Assembly: GCF_018333235.1 (NCBI RefSeq)
Contig: NZ_BORP01000010.1
Location: 1-51,199, forward strand
Reading direction: 5' to 3'
Length of the DNA stretch: 51,199 nucleotides
Source: Ornithinibacillus bavariensis
GTDB taxonomy: Bacteria; Bacillota; Bacilli; Bacillales; Amphibacillaceae
Positions 1 through 9,024 of the stretch are shown piece by piece. How positions within the stretch are numbered: the first letter of the stretch is position 1; each line of letters starts with the position of its first letter. The position numbers and the translations under genes are program-made. The notes beneath the pieces were generated by a model. That model saw nothing but the letters and a program-made list of their open reading frames with translations, had not been told where the DNA came from and ran no database searches.

Positions 1-127
1 AGATTATTGTGTGGTAACTTTAATTTTATCAAAAGGTGTCCTTTTTGTGTGCATAAAAAGAGTGGTATTCACCTGTTTAGGTAAGTACCACTCTTTTTTT
101 ATTTACTGGGGTTTTGTCCCAGCCTCT
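1..127. repeat. terminal inverted repeat, left copy, with hairpins
   Basis: Bases 3-127 match the reverse complement of 51073-51198 with a single one-base difference in a T run (7 T here, 8 at the other end). The unit contains three hairpins: AAAAGG/CCTTTT at 31-45, a long GAGTGGTA/TACCACTC stem flanked by A and T runs at 55-100 (a bidirectional terminator shape), and CTGGG/CCCAG at 106-122. It has no coding capacity. It is probably one copy of a dispersed intergenic repeat at which the assembly stopped. Confidence 0.9.
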
Positions 128-315
128 TTATTTGTGTTTAGTAGATAAAACTATATGGATTTAGTTAATGGTATTCGTATGCCCGAAATAATAGATGTGT
201 CGAATATTTTTTAGTAAAAGCATGCTTATGTTAGATGGAAGTATCTCCAAATGTGGAATGGTATATTTCTAATCCTAGAATCTAAGATAAATTAAAAATG
301 CATCTATCTGATACC

Positions 316-364
316 GCCCCCGAAGGTTAGAGTGAAAATAGCTAACTTTCGGGGGCTTTTTTTT
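316..364 (+). terminator. Rho-independent terminator without an obvious upstream gene
   Basis: A 15-bp stem, GCCCCCGAAGGTTAG against CTAACTTTCGGGGGC with one G-U pair, is followed by eight T. The strong GC-rich stem stands out in this AT-rich region. No coding frame ends near it. Confidence 0.85.
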
Positions 365-440
365 CTAAACACAGTGAAGAAGTTTATCAACCAAAATAAA
401 TTTAAGAAATAATTAATAAATGTTTAATGTTTTAATAAGG

Positions 441-459
441 TATTACGTTTATCGTAATA
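441..459. promoter_or_regulatory. short dyad upstream of the 133-aa membrane protein gene
   Basis: TATTACG and CGTAATA form a perfect 7-bp inverted repeat around a 5-base centre, about 35 bases before the start codon at 495. It lacks a T run, so it is not a terminator. The spacing suits a small dimeric repressor or MerR-type operator, but the regulator is unknown. Confidence 0.35.
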
Positions 460-494
460 GTAGTAAAGATTAAACAAGGAAGGAAGTAGATAAA

Positions 495-896
495 ATGTCG
501 AACAATAGCGCGTATAAAACCTTGAATTGGGGTTTTATTGCAGTACTATCCATTTTTGCACTTATAAGACCACTTATGAGTATTTTAGGAATATCAGATG
601 CCATTGGAAAACCAGTCGTAAGCATCACTGCAACTATAATCATTTCAATTGTTTGGATAATAGCAGTTTATATAAAACAGGATTCCCAACCTATATTAAC
701 ATTAGTTTTTGTAGGGATTGGTTACGGTATATTGGCAATCATTATTAGTGGTATTTTATCACCTATTCTTACAGGTCACTTACAAGGCCCTTTAACTAAT
801 CCAATTGCGATTGTCAGTGTCTTGGTTACAAACGCTATATGGGGTTTAATAACAGGCTTAATTGCCGGCGTCTTACTAAAGGTTAATGCAAACTAG
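495..896 (+). CDS. small four-helix membrane protein, unknown function
   Basis: A 133-residue, strongly hydrophobic protein with about four membrane segments near residues 12-32, 41-60, 67-92 and 101-128 and very short loops. A GGAAGGAAG ribosome binding site lies just before the ATG. I do not recognise the family and no catalytic motif is visible. It stands alone, about 430 bases before a two-component system on the same strand, and is preceded by a 7-bp dyad that could be an operator. A target or partner of the neighbouring sensor kinase is possible but unproven. Confidence 0.7.
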   Translation: MSNNSAYKTLNWGFIAVLSIFALIRPLMSILGISDAIGKPVVSITATIIISIVWIIAVYIKQDSQPILTLVFVGIGYGILAIIISGILSPILTGHLQGPLTNPIAIVSVLVTNAIWGLITGLIAGVLLKVNAN

Positions 897-1276
897 AAAT
901 TTACTAGAAATCACTTTTGGATTTTTGTAGGCGACAAATCCGGGTAGCGATATCCTGATATTATAAAATTACACAAAAGGGTTCACCGCAATAAACTAGT
1001 AGATCAATTTCTAATATCATGCGATATAAATGTGGAAAGAACTCGAGAGGGCCTTGAGGAAATGCAAGTCTATAAAAAGTAGAGCATTTTTTAAGTAATT
1101 ACATCCTATGAAATTAAAGTAGACGTTCATAAACTAACACCAACCAGTCTCGATTAACTTACAAAACGGAAGGTAGTTAAAAATCATAAAGTACTTCTAT
1201 CAAAGGCTGTCGTAAAACGACAGCTTATTTTATATAATGACTATAACCGGGTTTTAAAATATAGGAGTATATTCTT
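897..1276. other. non-coding interval, possible terminator near its end
   Basis: No frame here has both a start with a ribosome binding site and a recognisable product; a 22-codon frame near 1031 has neither. A hairpin at 1203-1226 (AAGGCTGTCG against CGACAGCTT with one bulged G) followed by ATTTTAT may end the preceding transcript. The rest may be decayed sequence. Confidence 0.5.
1203..1231 (+). terminator. weak terminator hairpin
   Basis: CTGTCG and CGACAG close a 5-base loop, extended by an AAG/CTT step across one bulged G, then ATTTTAT. It sits about 310 bases after the membrane protein gene, so it may instead mark the end of a short non-coding transcript. Confidence 0.5.
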
Positions 1277-1345
1277 ATGTTTAGGCTAAATTATGCCATG
1301 GAACGAATAATAATTGATCAGGTGAGCAGGTGGTTATATTGTTAA
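1277..1345 (+). CDS. possible 22-codon leader ORF overlapping the kinase start
   Basis: ATG at 1277 lies nine bases after AGGAG (1263-1267), and the frame runs 22 codons to TAA at 1343-1345. It overlaps the first 16 bases of the histidine kinase gene in another frame. The kinase start (GTG) has only a modest ribosome binding site, so translational coupling from this leader is plausible. The peptide is not recognised. It may be a chance ORF. Confidence 0.3.
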   Translation: MFRLNYAMERIIIDQVSRWLYC

Positions 1346-2424
1346 TCAAGAAAAGATTAATCTTATCTAATATAGGTATGATTATCATTCCAGTTATTTC
1401 CGTCTTTATCTTTGAAATATTGCTTGGCTATTTATTATTTATTGTTTTCAAAGGAAATCCTCACGGTAGAGAACTTGATTTATTTATCGGCCTTCGATTT
1501 ATTGGTTTGTTAATCATTTTAATTATAACAAATGGACTACTAACTTATTTTGTATCAAAAAGTATTATTAAACCGATAAAAAAGTTATCCAATGCGACAA
1601 GGAAAATTAGTGAAGGAGATTTGGATTTTAGTGTTGCATCGGATAAAAAGGACGAACTTGGTGCCCTTTCTAATACATTTGAAAGAATGCGTTTGGATTT
1701 GAAAGATGCGAAAGCTAAACAATTACAATATGAAAAAGATCGTAAGGAACTCATTGCCAGTATCTCCCATGATTTGAAAACGCCGTTAACATCAATAAAA
1801 GGTTATGTGAAAGGTATTCAGGATGGGGTGGCAAATACTCCAGAAAAAATGGAAAGGTATCTCGAAACTATATATAATAAGGCAAATGATATGGATGGAT
1901 TAATTGACGAACTTTTTTTATACTCTAAACTAGACCTGGAACGTATTCCATTCAAGTTTGAGGATGTTGATCTTTATTCCTTCTTCAATGACTTTATTGA
2001 TGAGCTAAAGCTTAATATTGAAAAAGACCAGGGGAGTGCCGCCCTTTTTGCCGAGGGGGGAGAATCCTATATTGTAAAGGCAGATCGCGAGCAAATAAAG
2101 CGAGTAGTAACAAATATTATTCAAAATAGCTTTAAATATATGGATAAAGAATGTCAAAAAATTGAAGTCCACTTAAAAGCCGAATTGGATCATGTAGTCG
2201 TGAAAATAAAAGATAATGGAAGTGGAATCGCCAAAGAAGATATTCCATTTATTTTTAATAGTTTTTATCGGACAGATTCATCGCGAAACACGGGAACTGG
2301 TGGCAGTGGACTTGGATTATCAATAGTAAAGAAAATTATTAGTGAACATGGTGGAACTATTTATGCCGATAGCAGATTAGGTGAAGGTACAAGTATTAAT
2401 TTCACACTAAAGAAGGTGTTATAA
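1330..2424 (+). CDS. sensor histidine kinase, short-loop membrane type
   Basis: A 364-residue membrane sensor kinase that autophosphorylates and passes phosphate to the regulator encoded next. Two membrane helices (about 12-40 and 52-75) are separated by only about ten residues. A HAMP linker follows (about 70-128), then the dimerisation/phosphoacceptor motif SHDLKTPLTS with His147. The ATPase shows the N box around Asn266, DNGSG at 295-299 and GGSGLGL at 324-330. The tiny external loop is typical of kinases that sense membrane events or partner transporters. The start is GTG at 1330; TTG at 1339, five bases after AGGTGG, is an alternative. The stop overlaps the regulator start by one base. 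Confidence 0.92.
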   Translation: MVILLIKKRLILSNIGMIIIPVISVFIFEILLGYLLFIVFKGNPHGRELDLFIGLRFIGLLIILIITNGLLTYFVSKSIIKPIKKLSNATRKISEGDLDFSVASDKKDELGALSNTFERMRLDLKDAKAKQLQYEKDRKELIASISHDLKTPLTSIKGYVKGIQDGVANTPEKMERYLETIYNKANDMDGLIDELFLYSKLDLERIPFKFEDVDLYSFFNDFIDELKLNIEKDQGSAALFAEGGESYIVKADREQIKRVVTNIIQNSFKYMDKECQKIEVHLKAELDHVVVKIKDNGSGIAKEDIPFIFNSFYRTDSSRNTGTGGSGLGLSIVKKIISEHGGTIYADSRLGEGTSINFTLKKVL

Positions 2425-3119
2425 TGCAAAGAATCTTGATTATCGAAGACGAATTAAGTATTGCAGAGCTAGAAAGGGACTACCTTGAAGTTAACGGATT
2501 CGCCAGTGATATTGCCACAACAGGTGAGGAAGGGCTTAAAAAGGCAGAAACAAATTTTTATAATCTAATTTTATTGGACCTCATGCTCCCGGGTATTGAT
2601 GGATTTGAACTATGCAAACAACTAAGAAAAACAATGGATATTCCTATATTAATGATTACAGCTAGAAAGGAGGATATAGATAAAATACGGGGTTTTGATC
2701 GTGGAGCAGATGATTATATTGTTAAGCCATTTAATCCTAATGAATTGGTTGCAAGGGTTAAAGCCCATTTATCCAGATACGAACGTCTAGTTAATCGTCA
2801 TATGGAACCAAGCGATATTCACATAAGAGAATTGTCTATTAATCAAAACGCAAGACAGGTTTTTTTAAATGGTGAAGAGAGAACCTTCACCGCAAAGGAA
2901 TTTGATTTGCTGGTATTTTTGGCGACAAATCCCAATAGAGTGTTTAGTAAGGAGCACTTATTTGAGCGTATATGGGGTTTTGATTCAATGGGGGATTTAA
3001 CAACTGTGACGGTCCATATTCGGAAGATAAGGGAGAAAATAGAACCAGACCCTGCCAAGCCAAAATTTATTGAAACCGTTTGGGGAGTCGGCTATCGTTT
3101 TGTAAAGGTTGATTCGTAA
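2424..3119 (+). CDS. OmpR/PhoB-family response regulator
   Basis: A 231-residue DNA-binding regulator. The receiver domain (1-120) has the acidic pair Asp9/Glu10, phosphoacceptor Asp52 in LLDLMLP, Thr79 and Lys101 in VKPF. The C-terminal winged helix (about 130-230) ends with the usual WGVGYRF signature. The gene begins inside the kinase stop codon (TAATG, one-base overlap), so the two are translated together. Kinase first, regulator second is the less common order. Regulated genes are unknown; the upstream membrane protein gene is one candidate by proximity. Confidence 0.93.
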   Translation: MQRILIIEDELSIAELERDYLEVNGFASDIATTGEEGLKKAETNFYNLILLDLMLPGIDGFELCKQLRKTMDIPILMITARKEDIDKIRGFDRGADDYIVKPFNPNELVARVKAHLSRYERLVNRHMEPSDIHIRELSINQNARQVFLNGEERTFTAKEFDLLVFLATNPNRVFSKEHLFERIWGFDSMGDLTTVTVHIRKIREKIEPDPAKPKFIETVWGVGYRFVKVDS

Positions 3120-3442
3120 AAAATACATTAAATATATGATTTCTTAACTTCTTATTTGACCAATACAGGTTTGTATTGGCAAAGGTTAAAGTAAGGTGAG
3201 TTCAGTAGAGGCTACATGCAGGAATGTCTGGTGAGGTTATTACTACAGTCTGGACCATTGAAGGGAAGAATTAGTAACGCCAGAGCTAACAAGACAATTT
3301 TAAAAGTATATCTTTTATATAATCATGCGTGATCAAAAGGAAAAAAGACTGGGATGAGTCCAGTTGAATACTAAACTCACTCCAGTCAATCAGTTATAGA
3401 TTTAAACTTATGGGACTTACCACCCATAATGTTTTTTTTAAA
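3120..3442. other. intergenic interval between convergent units
   Basis: It holds a CCAATAC/GTATTGG hairpin near 3159-3178, without a T run, just after the response regulator gene, and a minus-strand terminator at 3341-3390. A 38-codon frame at 3216-3332 lacks a ribosome binding site. Nothing else is recognisable. Confidence 0.5.
3341..3390 (-). terminator. terminator for the ytfP unit
   Basis: On the minus strand the arms GACTGGAGTGAGT and ACTCATCCCAGTC pair with small mismatches and are followed by six T. It lies about 55 bases past the stop of the small membrane protein gene. Confidence 0.75.
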
Positions 3443-3655
3443 CTAGGACATTCCAAATGTGCCAAGTTTTTGAGAGTTTCCTCCATTGCCACCCATTCCA
3501 GATACAAATGGAATCATCTTAGCAATAGTCTGGCCAAAATTTTGGTTGTTTTTCGCCATCGTATAATAAGTTGCTGCTCCAACTCCAACGGATGCAATAA
3601 TTGGTAACCATATACCTTTCTTTTGCACTCGAAACCAACCCTTTCTATTTGGCAT
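3443..3655 (-). CDS. small single-helix membrane protein, unknown function
   Basis: About 70 residues if translation starts at 3655, where GGGG lies eight bases upstream; the upstream ATG at 3673 has no ribosome binding site. A basic N-terminus with RKGWFRVQKKG precedes one membrane helix (about residues 14-32), followed by a Gly/Asn/Ser-rich C-terminus. It lies 57 bases downstream of the flavoprotein gene on the same strand and before a shared terminator, so it is probably the last gene of that unit. I do not recognise a family. Confidence 0.6.
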   Translation of the reverse strand: MPNRKGWFRVQKKGIWLPIIASVGVGAATYYTMAKNNQNFGQTIAKMIPFVSGMGGNGGNSQKLGTFGMS

Positions 3656-3712
3656 TTTGTTGTCCCCGTACATTTATTAGAATGTCTCAAAAAACCGAAA
3701 TGATAAGAGGAA

Positions 3713-4987
3713 TCAAATACCAGTTGAGGAAGTGTCAGATGCTGCATTCATTCCAGCAAGTCTCCCTGTAACTAGTGCAGAGGAGATATTATAACCACCA
3801 GTATATCCATGTATGTCTAATATTTCTCCACAAAAAAATAGTCGATCCATCATTTTAGACTGCATGGTGTGAGGAACGATTTCTTTTATGGAAACACCTC
3901 CTCCAGTTACAAATGCTTTTTCTAATGGAAGTGATCCATCTACATTGAAAGTAAATTGTTTAAAGTCATGTACAATTGACCTTAAGCCTTCTTTTGATAA
4001 ATTAGCACCCTTTTGATCATCTTGGACATTATTTTTAGCTAGAATAAAATCCAAAAACCGTTCGGGTACTACTCCTTTCAAGATGTTTTTAACGGTCTTT
4101 TTAGGATTTTCTTTAACCCATTTACTGATTTCTTGTATTAATTCTTCTTCATGACTATCTGGTAACACATCTAATAGCATGGTTACCGAATTTCTTCCTT
4201 TCATAAGTTCCTTCACAACAAATTGGGAGCACCGTAAAACAGCTGGACCTGATATTCCAAAATGGGTAAAAATCATATCCATCTTATGCGAAATTATTAT
4301 TTTGTTTTTTACATTTAACACGGAAAGAGAAATATCTCTTAACGATAAACCTTGAAGTATTTTTTGTTTGATAAAAGGCTCTGGTGACGTTAGGGCAACC
4401 TCTGTTGGGTAAAGTTCTGTTATAGTATGTCCAGCTTTTTTTGCCCACGCGTATCCATCTCCAGTTGAACCAGTATAAGGTACTGCTTTTCCACCTACTG
4501 CTATCACAACTGATCTAGTATCAATTTTTTTACCGTCTTTAAGAATAACTGTATGATTATGTTCCCCGTAATGTACGGCCTCTACTGGTGTATTTAAATA
4601 TATTTGTACTTGTAGCTCTTCTAATTTATGGATTAATGCATTTACGACTGTTTTTGCTGAATTTGAAACAGGGAACATTCTTCCATGGTCTTCTTCCTTC
4701 AGAGCAACACCAAGTCCTTCAAAAAAATCAATAATGTCATAATTATTAAACACTGAAAAAGCACTGTAAAGAAAGCGGCCATTACCAGGTATATGCTTGA
4801 TAACCTCTTCTTGTGGAAGACGATTAGTCACATTGCAACGTCCGCCTCCTGATATGGCTAATTTCTTACCTAATTTATTTCCTTTTTCTAGTAGTAGTGT
4901 TTTTGCACCATGTTCTGCTGCAGCAATAGCTGCCATTAATCCAGATGGTCCTCCACCAATTACTATTACATCATAGTTCAAGCACAC
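3713..4987 (-). CDS. ytfP: FAD-dependent oxidoreductase, YtfP/HI0933 (BaiN/RdsA-like) family
   Basis: A 424-residue flavoprotein. The N-terminal dinucleotide-binding motif [16 protein letters not shown] is followed by an acidic residue in LLLEK. SGGGRCN near residues 47-53 and the C-terminal GGGV and FFCGE...GYTGGYN segments are the family signature. The reaction is not established for this family member in Bacillus. The start is GTG at 4987 with GGAAGGG five bases upstream; TTG six bases further in is an alternative. It is transcribed away from ytgP, and the adjacency matches B. subtilis. Confidence 0.9.
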   Translation of the reverse strand: MCLNYDVIVIGGGPSGLMAAIAAAEHGAKTLLLEKGNKLGKKLAISGGGRCNVTNRLPQEEVIKHIPGNGRFLYSAFSVFNNYDIIDFFEGLGVALKEEDHGRMFPVSNSAKTVVNALIHKLEELQVQIYLNTPVEAVHYGEHNHTVILKDGKKIDTRSVVIAVGGKAVPYTGSTGDGYAWAKKAGHTITELYPTEVALTSPEPFIKQKILQGLSLRDISLSVLNVKNKIIISHKMDMIFTHFGISGPAVLRCSQFVVKELMKGRNSVTMLLDVLPDSHEEELIQEISKWVKENPKKTVKNILKGVVPERFLDFILAKNNVQDDQKGANLSKEGLRSIVHDFKQFTFNVDGSLPLEKAFVTGGGVSIKEIVPHTMQSKMMDRLFFCGEILDIHGYTGGYNISSALVTGRLAGMNAASDTSSTGI

Positions 4988-5162
4988 TCATTCCCTTCCA
5001 AATTATTTTATCATTTCAGCTTGTTCTCCACAATTTCTAGTCAAAAAATAGTGATTATTGTCGAATACTATATTTGTGTTATCTCAAGTTATCCATACCT
5101 CTTGTTGTGTGATAAAATAGGCTTAATGTGTATTATTTTATATTGTAGATGCGGGTGAAAAA

Positions 5163-6785
5163 ATGTCGAAATCAACCATGATTAGAGGTGCGTTTTTACT
5201 AACAGCGGCCTCTTTCTTATCCAAATTTTTAGGAATGATTTATGTTATTCCTTTTAATGCTATGGTAGGTGAACAAGGTGCGGCCTTGTACAACTATGCC
5301 TATGCACCATATGGTATATTAATTTCTGTAGCAACTGTAGGGATTCCTGCTGCTGTATCTAAATTTGTGTCAAAATATAATTCCTTAGAGGACTATTATA
5401 CTGGCGTGAGGATGTTTAAAACTGGAATGTCCATTATGGCAGTAACAGGTATCCTTACGTTTTTAGCTTTGTTTTTTAGTGCCGAGTTCATAGCAAAGCA
5501 AATTATTACAACCGATAAGTTTGATAATACAGTAGAAGATGTAACAATGGTAATTCGGATGATTAGCTTTGCATTAATTATTACCCCTTCGATGAGTATT
5601 TTTAGAGGCTTCTTTCAGGGGAATCAATCGATGGGTCCTACCGCTGTATCACAGGTAATTGAGCAGGTTGTTCGCATTGTCTTTTTATTAATTACTACAT
5701 TTTTAATCATGTATGTTTTTAAGGGAACGATGTCTTTAGCGGTTGGATTTGCAACATTTGCAGCTTTTATTGGGGCAATTGGATCTTATATTGTACTCCT
5801 GACATATTGGAAGAAACGAAAACATTTTCTGGATCAAAAAATTGCACAACAAAAATATGTTCATGATGTTCCGAAAAAGGAACTATTACGAGAGCTATTT
5901 ATGTATGCAGGACCATTTGTAATCGTTGCTATTGCAATACCATTGTTCCAGTTAGTAGATAATTTTACATTCAACAGGGCGATGGATGCAATTGGGCAAG
6001 CGGAGATATCTGAAACGGCATTAGCTGTTATTAATGTATTGGGGCATAAGTTAGTAATTATTCCTGTTACACTTGCGACAGGGTTGTCATTAGCTATTAT
6101 GCCTGCGATCACTAACTCCTTTACAGCTAAAGCGAATTCTCAATTGAATCATCAAATTAATCAATCTATACAAATTATTATTGCATTAGTTGTTCCTGCG
6201 TCTATTGGCTTAACCTTGTTATCGAAGGAAGCCTATGGAACTTTATATGGAGGAATTGAAAAATTAGATTTTACAGGATCACTTCTTGGATGGTATGCAC
6301 CAGTTGGAATAATTTTTGCGTTAATTAGTGTTACAGCGGCTATCCTTCAAGGGATAAATCAACAAAATCATGCTGTAATAAATTTAACTGTCGCTTTATT
6401 AATTAAAATTATCTTTAATATGCAATTAATCCATATGTTTGGCGCCAAAGGATCCATCTTTGCAACCGCAATTGCGGGTGGTGTCGCTGTTGCACTTAAT
6501 TTAATTCGAATTAATCGTGCTATCAATTTTTCATTTAGACAAATTTTTAAGCGAACGATATTAGTTGGAATATTTGTTCTCATTATGAGCTTAGTAGTGG
6601 TTAGTATAAAACTAATAATCGGATTTATTTTCTCCTATGAAGATTCACGATGGGGATTAATGCTTGTTTTAATATTGGGAGTTATTTGTGGTGGATATGC
6701 TTATTTATGGTTTGCCTACAAGTCCACTTTCTTAGAGCGGATATTTGGAGAACGGGTAAGGAAACTTGGGAAAATATTTCGTTAA
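5163..6785 (+). CDS. murJ: MOP-superfamily flippase, YtgP/MurJ type
   Basis: A 540-residue polytopic membrane protein of the polysaccharide exporter/SpoVB family with about fourteen predicted helices. It opens with MSKSTMIRGAFLLTAASFLSK, the usual start of YtgP-like proteins. B. subtilis YtgP has been shown to act as a lipid II flippase (MurJ) in cell wall synthesis; function here is inferred from family and gene order. The start ATG is preceded by a weak GGGTGA. The pseudouridine synthase gene follows after about a dozen bases, so both belong to one operon. Confidence 0.88.
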   Translation: MSKSTMIRGAFLLTAASFLSKFLGMIYVIPFNAMVGEQGAALYNYAYAPYGILISVATVGIPAAVSKFVSKYNSLEDYYTGVRMFKTGMSIMAVTGILTFLALFFSAEFIAKQIITTDKFDNTVEDVTMVIRMISFALIITPSMSIFRGFFQGNQSMGPTAVSQVIEQVVRIVFLLITTFLIMYVFKGTMSLAVGFATFAAFIGAIGSYIVLLTYWKKRKHFLDQKIAQQKYVHDVPKKELLRELFMYAGPFVIVAIAIPLFQLVDNFTFNRAMDAIGQAEISETALAVINVLGHKLVIIPVTLATGLSLAIMPAITNSFTAKANSQLNHQINQSIQIIIALVVPASIGLTLLSKEAYGTLYGGIEKLDFTGSLLGWYAPVGIIFALISVTAAILQGINQQNHAVINLTVALLIKIIFNMQLIHMFGAKGSIFATAIAGGVAVALNLIRINRAINFSFRQIFKRTILVGIFVLIMSLVVVSIKLIIGFIFSYEDSRWGLMLVLILGVICGGYAYLWFAYKSTFLERIFGERVRKLGKIFR

Positions 6786-6797
6786 TGAGGTGTCATG

Positions 6798-7511
6798 ATG
6801 AGATTAGATAAACTACTAGCGAATATGGGATTTGGCTCGCGTAAAGATGTTAAACAATTGATAAAAAGTAAACGTGTTCTCGTAAATGATCAAGTGGTAA
6901 AGGACAGCGGATTAAACATCAATCCCATTCATGACACCGTACTTCTTGATGGTGAAAAAGTTGAATATAAACCATATATTTACTTAATGATGAATAAACC
7001 TCCAGGCGTGATTTCAGCTACGGAGGATAAATTTGACCAAACTGTAATAGATTTATTACCTTCTAAATACAAGCATTATAACCCATTTCCTGTAGGACGC
7101 CTAGATAAGGATACCGAGGGTTTACTTCTTTTAACGAATGATGGTCAATTAGCACATCAATTGCTTTCACCAAAAAAGGAGGTAATAAAAACATATTATG
7201 CTAAGATTCTGGGGAGGGTAACCAAAGAGGATGTAGCTAAATTTTCGAAAGGTGTACAATTAGAGGATGGTTACCAAACAAAGCCCGCAGTCTTAAACGT
7301 CCTTTCGGGAGGAGACATCTCTGAAATTGAGGTAAGCATAACAGAAGGTAAATTCCATCAAGTGAAACGAATGTTTGAGGCTATAGACAAGAAGGTTATG
7401 TATTTAAAACGTCTTAGTATGGGGGACTTAGTACTTGATAAAACTTTAGCCTTAGGTGAGTATCGTGAACTGAATGCGGAGGAGCTTTCCTATTGTCAAT
7501 CAATCAAATAA
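6798..7511 (+). CDS. ytzG: RsuA/RluB-family pseudouridine synthase
   Basis: About 237 residues. An N-terminal S4 RNA-binding domain (MRLDKLLANMGFGSRKDV) is followed by the catalytic domain. The catalytic aspartate is in GRLDKDTEGLLLLTNDG, and KFHQVKRMF marks the C-terminal part. The expected activity is uridine isomerisation in 16S rRNA. Two ATG codons occur in tandem; the second (6798) is five bases from GAGGTG, the first only two, so I chose the second. It is in the ytgP-thpR operon. Confidence 0.9.
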   Translation: MRLDKLLANMGFGSRKDVKQLIKSKRVLVNDQVVKDSGLNINPIHDTVLLDGEKVEYKPYIYLMMNKPPGVISATEDKFDQTVIDLLPSKYKHYNPFPVGRLDKDTEGLLLLTNDGQLAHQLLSPKKEVIKTYYAKILGRVTKEDVAKFSKGVQLEDGYQTKPAVLNVLSGGDISEIEVSITEGKFHQVKRMFEAIDKKVMYLKRLSMGDLVLDKTLALGEYRELNAEELSYCQSIK

Positions 7512-7527
7512 TTGTGAGGGAAGTAAA

Positions 7528-8085
7528 ATGAATACACCCCATTATTTTATTGCAATCCCAGTTGCTGCTAACGTAAAAGAAGAATTTGCTAAATGGCAGG
7601 AAGAACTTAAAAAGTCTGTATCTTATAAGCAATGGCCATGGAAAGAAGATTTACATATAACGTTGAAATTTCTAGGAGCAGTTGAAGAGGAAAGGATTAT
7701 ACAACTTCAAGAATTACTTCGAACTATTGCTAAGCAAAACCATTTTTCAATATCAGTTGGTGGAATTGGTACGTTTGGAAGACATAATAGCCCTAGGGTG
7801 TTATGGGCTGGTGTGGAAAAAACAGAGCCATTAGAAATCTTATTTAAACAAATTGAAAATGCTGTTACTTCTATTGGTTTTCCAAAAGAAACTAGACCAT
7901 ATACTCCACATATAACATTAGCAAAAAAATGGAATGGGAATGATGTTAGCCCAGAAAAATTACAAGAAATTAAGGAACATTATCAGGAGCTAACCTTCCC
8001 GATGAATGTAGATTCCTTCGTGTTATACCAGATCTTCCCGTCTAAGCGACCAAAATATGAAGTGGTAGAATTATATAAGCTATAG
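7528..8085 (+). CDS. thpR: RNA 2',3'-cyclic phosphodiesterase, LigT/ThpR family
   Basis: About 185 residues with the two signature motifs of 2H phosphoesterases, HITLKFLG and HITLAKKW, whose histidines open the cyclic phosphate. The family acts on RNA 2',3'-cyclic ends. The frame is open upstream to 7474 inside the preceding gene, but GAGGGAAG five bases before the ATG at 7528 and the N-terminus MNTPHYFIAIP support this start. It corresponds to B. subtilis ytlP. It lies 16 bases after the pseudouridine synthase gene. Confidence 0.92.
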   Translation: MNTPHYFIAIPVAANVKEEFAKWQEELKKSVSYKQWPWKEDLHITLKFLGAVEEERIIQLQELLRTIAKQNHFSISVGGIGTFGRHNSPRVLWAGVEKTEPLEILFKQIENAVTSIGFPKETRPYTPHITLAKKWNGNDVSPEKLQEIKEHYQELTFPMNVDSFVLYQIFPSKRPKYEVVELYKL

Positions 8086-8099
8086 CAGGAGGTGTGTAG

Positions 8100-9023
8100 A
8101 TGGCACAATTAATCAAGATGCAAAATTATGTATCCCGATATGAGTGGGACATGTATCGCTACCCTAGTCAATTTATTCGTCTTAAACAAGATAATTGGAA
8201 TAAACTTCATTATCTATGGCGAAATCAGGAGCCTATTGCCACTACTCGAGAAGAAGAGATACCGAAGCAATCCAAGTGGAAGGGATTATTGAGAAAAAAA
8301 CAGCAGGAGGATTTCCTGCAAACTTCTGATACAACGGAAGTAAGACTTCCTAGTACAGAAGAAGAACTTAAATTGTATTTCTTGGATCAGCTATTTCAAT
8401 TCCAAGTGAAATGGGCAACCTCTACGGTATCTAATGTATCATTTGTGGACAGCAAGTATCATACTGATCCGACACTTAAGTATTTTTTACAGCGCTTTCC
8501 AGACACATATCTTGTCATGTACTACCCTATATTTGAGATTCGTAATGCGCCTATAGAAAGTGAAATTATTATCTTTATTAGTCCAATTGGAATTGAAATA
8601 ATTTATTTGCTAGAGGAGAAACCGGATACAATTATTATGGCCTCAGATGACCGTAGCTGGGTTTTAGAGCATGGTAATCGACAAACAAAGCGTTTAAGCC
8701 CTTTATTCGCTTTAAAGCGTACAGAGAAATTGATTCAGGGAATACTGAGTAAACATGGTGTTACATTTCCGATACAAAAAGTTGTTCTATCAAGAACAAA
8801 TATCATTAACTTTTTATCAGAACCATATCTTACTAGAATTATAGGTAAGCATGATTATAATGCTTGGTTTAAGGAAAAGCGTTCATTAGCTTCTCCATTG
8901 AAAGGGAATCAAATAAAAGCAGCTGAAGCTCTTCTAAAGCATTGTCAATCCATCTATGTAAGACGCCCAGAGTGGGTAGAGGAACAAACCCAGGGTTTTG
9001 TATTTGAAAATGGAGAAGAATAG
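8100..9023 (+). CDS. ytlQ: YtlQ-like protein of unknown function
   Basis: A 307-residue soluble protein with no signal or membrane segment and a GGAGGTG ribosome binding site five bases before ATG. Position between thpR and the lipid kinase matches B. subtilis ytlQ. A middle section (about 100-180) with FVDSKYHTDPTLKYFL, LVMYYPIF and IFISPIGIEII looks like an alpha/beta fold of the nuclease-related (NERD-like) type, but I cannot confirm that. The gene ends one base before the kinase start codon. Confidence 0.75.
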   Translation: MAQLIKMQNYVSRYEWDMYRYPSQFIRLKQDNWNKLHYLWRNQEPIATTREEEIPKQSKWKGLLRKKQQEDFLQTSDTTEVRLPSTEEELKLYFLDQLFQFQVKWATSTVSNVSFVDSKYHTDPTLKYFLQRFPDTYLVMYYPIFEIRNAPIESEIIIFISPIGIEIIYLLEEKPDTIIMASDDRSWVLEHGNRQTKRLSPLFALKRTEKLIQGILSKHGVTFPIQKVVLSRTNIINFLSEPYLTRIIGKHDYNAWFKEKRSLASPLKGNQIKAAEALLKHCQSIYVRRPEWVEEQTQGFVFENGEE

Positions 9024-9024
9024 T

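Larger units (their letters stand above)
128..494. other. non-coding stretch before the first gene
   Basis: No open frame with a ribosome binding site is visible. The stretch holds a strong terminator at 316-364 whose gene is not present, which suggests that something once lay upstream or that a short transcript ends here. It also holds a small dyad at 441-459 just before the first gene. The rest is AT-rich and unremarkable. Confidence 0.6.

Noticed and set aside
1031-1099. 22-codon frame in the 897-1276 interval
   Set aside because: No ribosome binding site and no resemblance to a known protein or transposase fragment.
3216-3332. 38-codon frame after the response regulator gene
   Set aside because: No ribosome binding site, unusual composition and no recognisable similarity; probably a chance frame.
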